This document shows, one piece after another, positions 28,212 through 29,472 of a stretch of DNA of 29,472 bases. Below the pieces are notes generated by a model. The model saw only the letters and a list, made by a program, of their open reading frames with translations. It did no database searches and was not told the DNA's origin. This DNA is from a virus. The stretch's first letter is position 1; the number at the start of each line of letters is the position of its first letter. The translations under genes and the position numbers were made by a program. The stretch spans positions 1 to 29,472 of IMG/VR virus record IMGVR_UViG_3300005613_000312. One strand, 5' to 3'.

Positions 28212-28322
28212 ATGAATGACTTCCCCTGGGGCGTAAGTATTGGCCTTTTATCAATATTAATAGGAACATCATCATTTATTATTTACATAATGTTACTAGA
28301 TAGAAAAGCAAATAATAAATAG
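28212..28322 (+). CDS. Small single-helix membrane protein (36 residues)
   Basis: MNDFPWGVSIGLLSILIGTS continues as one hydrophobic helix (SFIIYIMLL) and ends DRKANNK. This short pattern is one I recall from several cyanophages. It is the first gene of the rightward small operon, after the divergent late-type promoters. It is too short for automatic frame cutoffs but looks naturally coded. Confidence 0.6.
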   Translation: MNDFPWGVSIGLLSILIGTSSFIIYIMLLDRKANNK

Positions 28323-28339
28323 CAAATAAAGGTAAGATT

Positions 28340-28552
28340 ATGTTTGCATTTATTCTTGCATCAATTTATTCAGCAACTCCATTAGGTATTGGTGAAGTTC
28401 CAGGATTTCAGAGACAATGTGATCGTATCAGAATCCACGATAGACAAACAAATACTAATTGGATTTTATGTGTGAATGGAATTTATAAGTATCGTAATGG
28501 TAAACCACCAGAAGATAAAAGTAGACCAACTGATAAAGGTTCTGCGATATAA
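28340..28552 (+). CDS. Small, probably exported protein (70 residues)
   Basis: The first 17 residues (MFAFILASIYSATPLGI) form a hydrophobic segment like a signal peptide. The mature part has FQRQCDRIRIHDRQTNTNWILCVNGIYKYRNGK with two cysteines about 20 residues apart that could form a disulphide, fitting a periplasmic location. AAAGGTAAG precedes the ATG. The function is unknown. Confidence 0.6.
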   Translation: MFAFILASIYSATPLGIGEVPGFQRQCDRIRIHDRQTNTNWILCVNGIYKYRNGKPPEDKSRPTDKGSAI

Positions 28553-28555
28553 AAA

Positions 28556-28563
28556 AATAAATA
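28556..28563 (+). promoter_or_regulatory. Late-promoter-like octamer AATAAATA (rightward)
   Basis: The plus-strand octamer, 7 of 8 bases, lies 31 bases before the ATG of the 55-residue frame. A 6-bp hairpin ACTTCA/TGAAGT (28574-28591) lies between it and that start. Confidence 0.35.
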
Positions 28564-28593
28564 TTTCAAAGAACTTCACTTTCTTGAAGTAAA

Positions 28594-28761
28594 ATGAAAA
28601 CAGTATTTCTAGCGAGTTTAATTACATTAAGAATACTCACTAACGAAGGACTGATCTGTGAAAAACGATCTCCAAAACCAAAGAAACAACCTCCAGAAGT
28701 CACAAGATTCATCCGACGACCAGCAAAAAACGGTAAAAAGAAAAACACCCCTTTTGAATAG
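28594..28761 (+). CDS. Small basic protein overlapping the next gene (55 residues)
   Basis: MKTVFLASLITLRILTNEGL begins with a hydrophobic stretch and continues basic and proline-rich (SPKPKKQPPEV, RRPAKNGKKK). It overlaps the 107-residue membrane protein for 104 bases in another frame. No lipobox is visible. A hairpin ends 2 bases before its ATG. It could be real or only a leader. Confidence 0.4.
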   Translation: MKTVFLASLITLRILTNEGLICEKRSPKPKKQPPEVTRFIRRPAKNGKKKNTPFE

Positions 28762-28981
28762 ACTTATTCTCATTGTAGGGTGTTCTATCGTTTTATTTGT
28801 TGGACTTAATTTTTTGAGTTGCAACTTCATGCTTCCAGGAAGTATTCAACACGCAAACTCATTAGGACTACTAAAAAATCCTCCTCCAACAGATTGCAAA
28901 GAATCTGAGAGAAGAGGATATGAAGTATTACTTACAGTATTGACGACTGTGATTGCACTCAAAACAAAAATGGAAGACTAA
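28658..28981 (+). CDS. Single-pass membrane protein (107 residues), GTG start
   Basis: The start is GTG with AAGGA 7 bases upstream; no in-frame ATG precedes the membrane helix. Residues 1-31 are polar and Gln/Lys-rich, 32-54 a transmembrane helix (LLNRLILIVGCSIVLFVGLNFLS), and the rest a small domain ending ERRGYEVLLTVLTTVIALKTK. The overlap with a small basic frame recalls Rz/Rz1 lysis genes, but there is no lipoprotein signal in the partner and no coiled-coil spanin domain. It converges with the minus-strand gene, overlapping its stop by 3 bases. Confidence 0.6.
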   Translation: MKNDLQNQRNNLQKSQDSSDDQQKTVKRKTPLLNRLILIVGCSIVLFVGLNFLSCNFMLPGSIQHANSLGLLKNPPPTDCKESERRGYEVLLTVLTTVIALKTKMED

Positions 28982-29472
28982 TCACATTCAATAATACTAT
29001 CTCTCCACTCTTCACTCATATTCACCATAATTGCTTCTGCTGCTTCTGGTGTTTCAGCATATCCTTCATCAAGTAAGTGTGAAAGGATGATGTCGTAGAG
29101 GTCTACTTCTTCTCTTAAACGATTACCTCTTCCCACATGTGCAAGTCCTCTTTCAGCATCAGTCATATTAGGACTGTCCCTTTTACCTGCAACAAAGTCT
29201 GCAAATCTTTCTCCTTTATTACCTCTATCCCGGTCAGCATCAGTATGAATATTTGTTCCATATGGTCTTCCCCCTCTTCTAATTCTTCTTCTTGGTCCGT
29301 GCAGATTAGTATCTCCTTGGGAACGAGCACCCGCATTTCCAGATAATTTTGAAAGTGCTTTTCTTTTTGGATCATCCATTTCATAATTAAACTTTTTTAT
29401 ATCTGATCTTCGTGAAAGTCTTGAAGATACTTCGCCAGGTTTTAATCTATATTTTTTTCTTAAATCATCACC
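28978..29472 (-). CDS. Conserved cyanophage protein, 5' end beyond the right edge
   Basis: The frame stays open to the right edge: before the internal ATG at 29379 there are 31 more codons (GDDLRKKYRLKPGEVSSRLSRR...) with clearly coding character, so the true start lies outside. The visible part, 164 residues, is Arg/Gly/Asp-rich in the middle. It ends in a small helical domain, VDLYDIILSHLLDEGYAETPEAAEAIM then MSEEWRDSII, seen at the C-terminus of several cyanophage proteins of unknown function. Confidence 0.7.
   Translation of the reverse strand, partial: GDDLRKKYRLKPGEVSSRLSRRSDIKKFNYEMDDPKRKALSKLSGNAGARSQGDTNLHGPRRRIRRGGRPYGTNIHTDADRDRGNKGERFADFVAGKRDSPNMTDAERGLAHVGRGNRLREEVDLYDIILSHLLDEGYAETPEAAEAIMVNMSEEWRDSIIECD

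Overview
This window is a segment of a T4-like myovirus (Straboviridae/Kyanoviridae type) that infects marine cyanobacteria. The evidence is a set of recognisable T4 core genes (gp4, gp26, gp32, gp33, gp48, gp51, gp53, gp54, gp59) combined with genes typical of cyanophages: phoH, speD, thyX, DUF1825 and DUF4278. The DNA is AT-rich and almost fully coding, most stop and start codons overlap, and no tRNA gene was seen.

Layout. (1) 1-7568, minus strand: tail and baseplate hub operon. It reads gp54, gp26, gp51, then two large paralogous tail proteins of 836 and 1021 residues that carry different peptidoglycan-degrading domains, then a hub-type structural gene cut by the left edge. gp26 and gp51 look like tape-measure chaperones, and the junction has a textbook -1 frameshift site. 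(2) 7607-11313, plus strand: gp4, an unassigned late gene, gp48 and gp53. (3) 11310-18548, minus strand: replication and nucleotide genes. Reading leftward these are a DUF4278 mini-operon, two small genes, thyX interrupted by a LAGLIDADG intein, a small gene, phoH, a RecB-like exonuclease, gp33, gp59, DUF1825, gp32 and a second gp32-like protein without zinc ligands. (4) 18732-25588, minus strand: a long train of small accessory genes including speD, glutaredoxin, an HNH nuclease, an LpxH-like phosphoesterase and several tiny membrane peptides. (5) 25590-28146, minus strand: an HNH/HTH nuclease, a candidate ~200-nt early RNA, a 434-residue structural protein and a 111-residue protein. (6) 28212-28981, plus strand: small membrane or exported proteins. 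(7) 28978-29472, minus strand: a gene cut by the right edge.

Regulation can be read directly. Five minus-strand sigma70-type promoters with exactly 17-nt spacers (12984, 14908, 18115, 18636 and 26465) would serve early transcription. TATAAATA-like octamers (7570, 7594, 8660, 18647, 26222, 28169 and others) match the T4 late promoter and fit with gp33, the late co-activator, being encoded here. gp32 has its own early promoter and a possible H-type pseudoknot at the very 5' end of its mRNA, like the autoregulatory leader of T4 gene 32. One promoter has its -35 box inside the loop of the preceding terminator.

The strongest candidates for something undescribed are the gp26/gp51 frameshift, the zinc-less gp32 paralogue, the terminator-promoter overlap at 18115-18152, and the promoter-to-terminator unit at 26254-26493. 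Product names rest on reading the translated sequence against remembered families. No database search was run.
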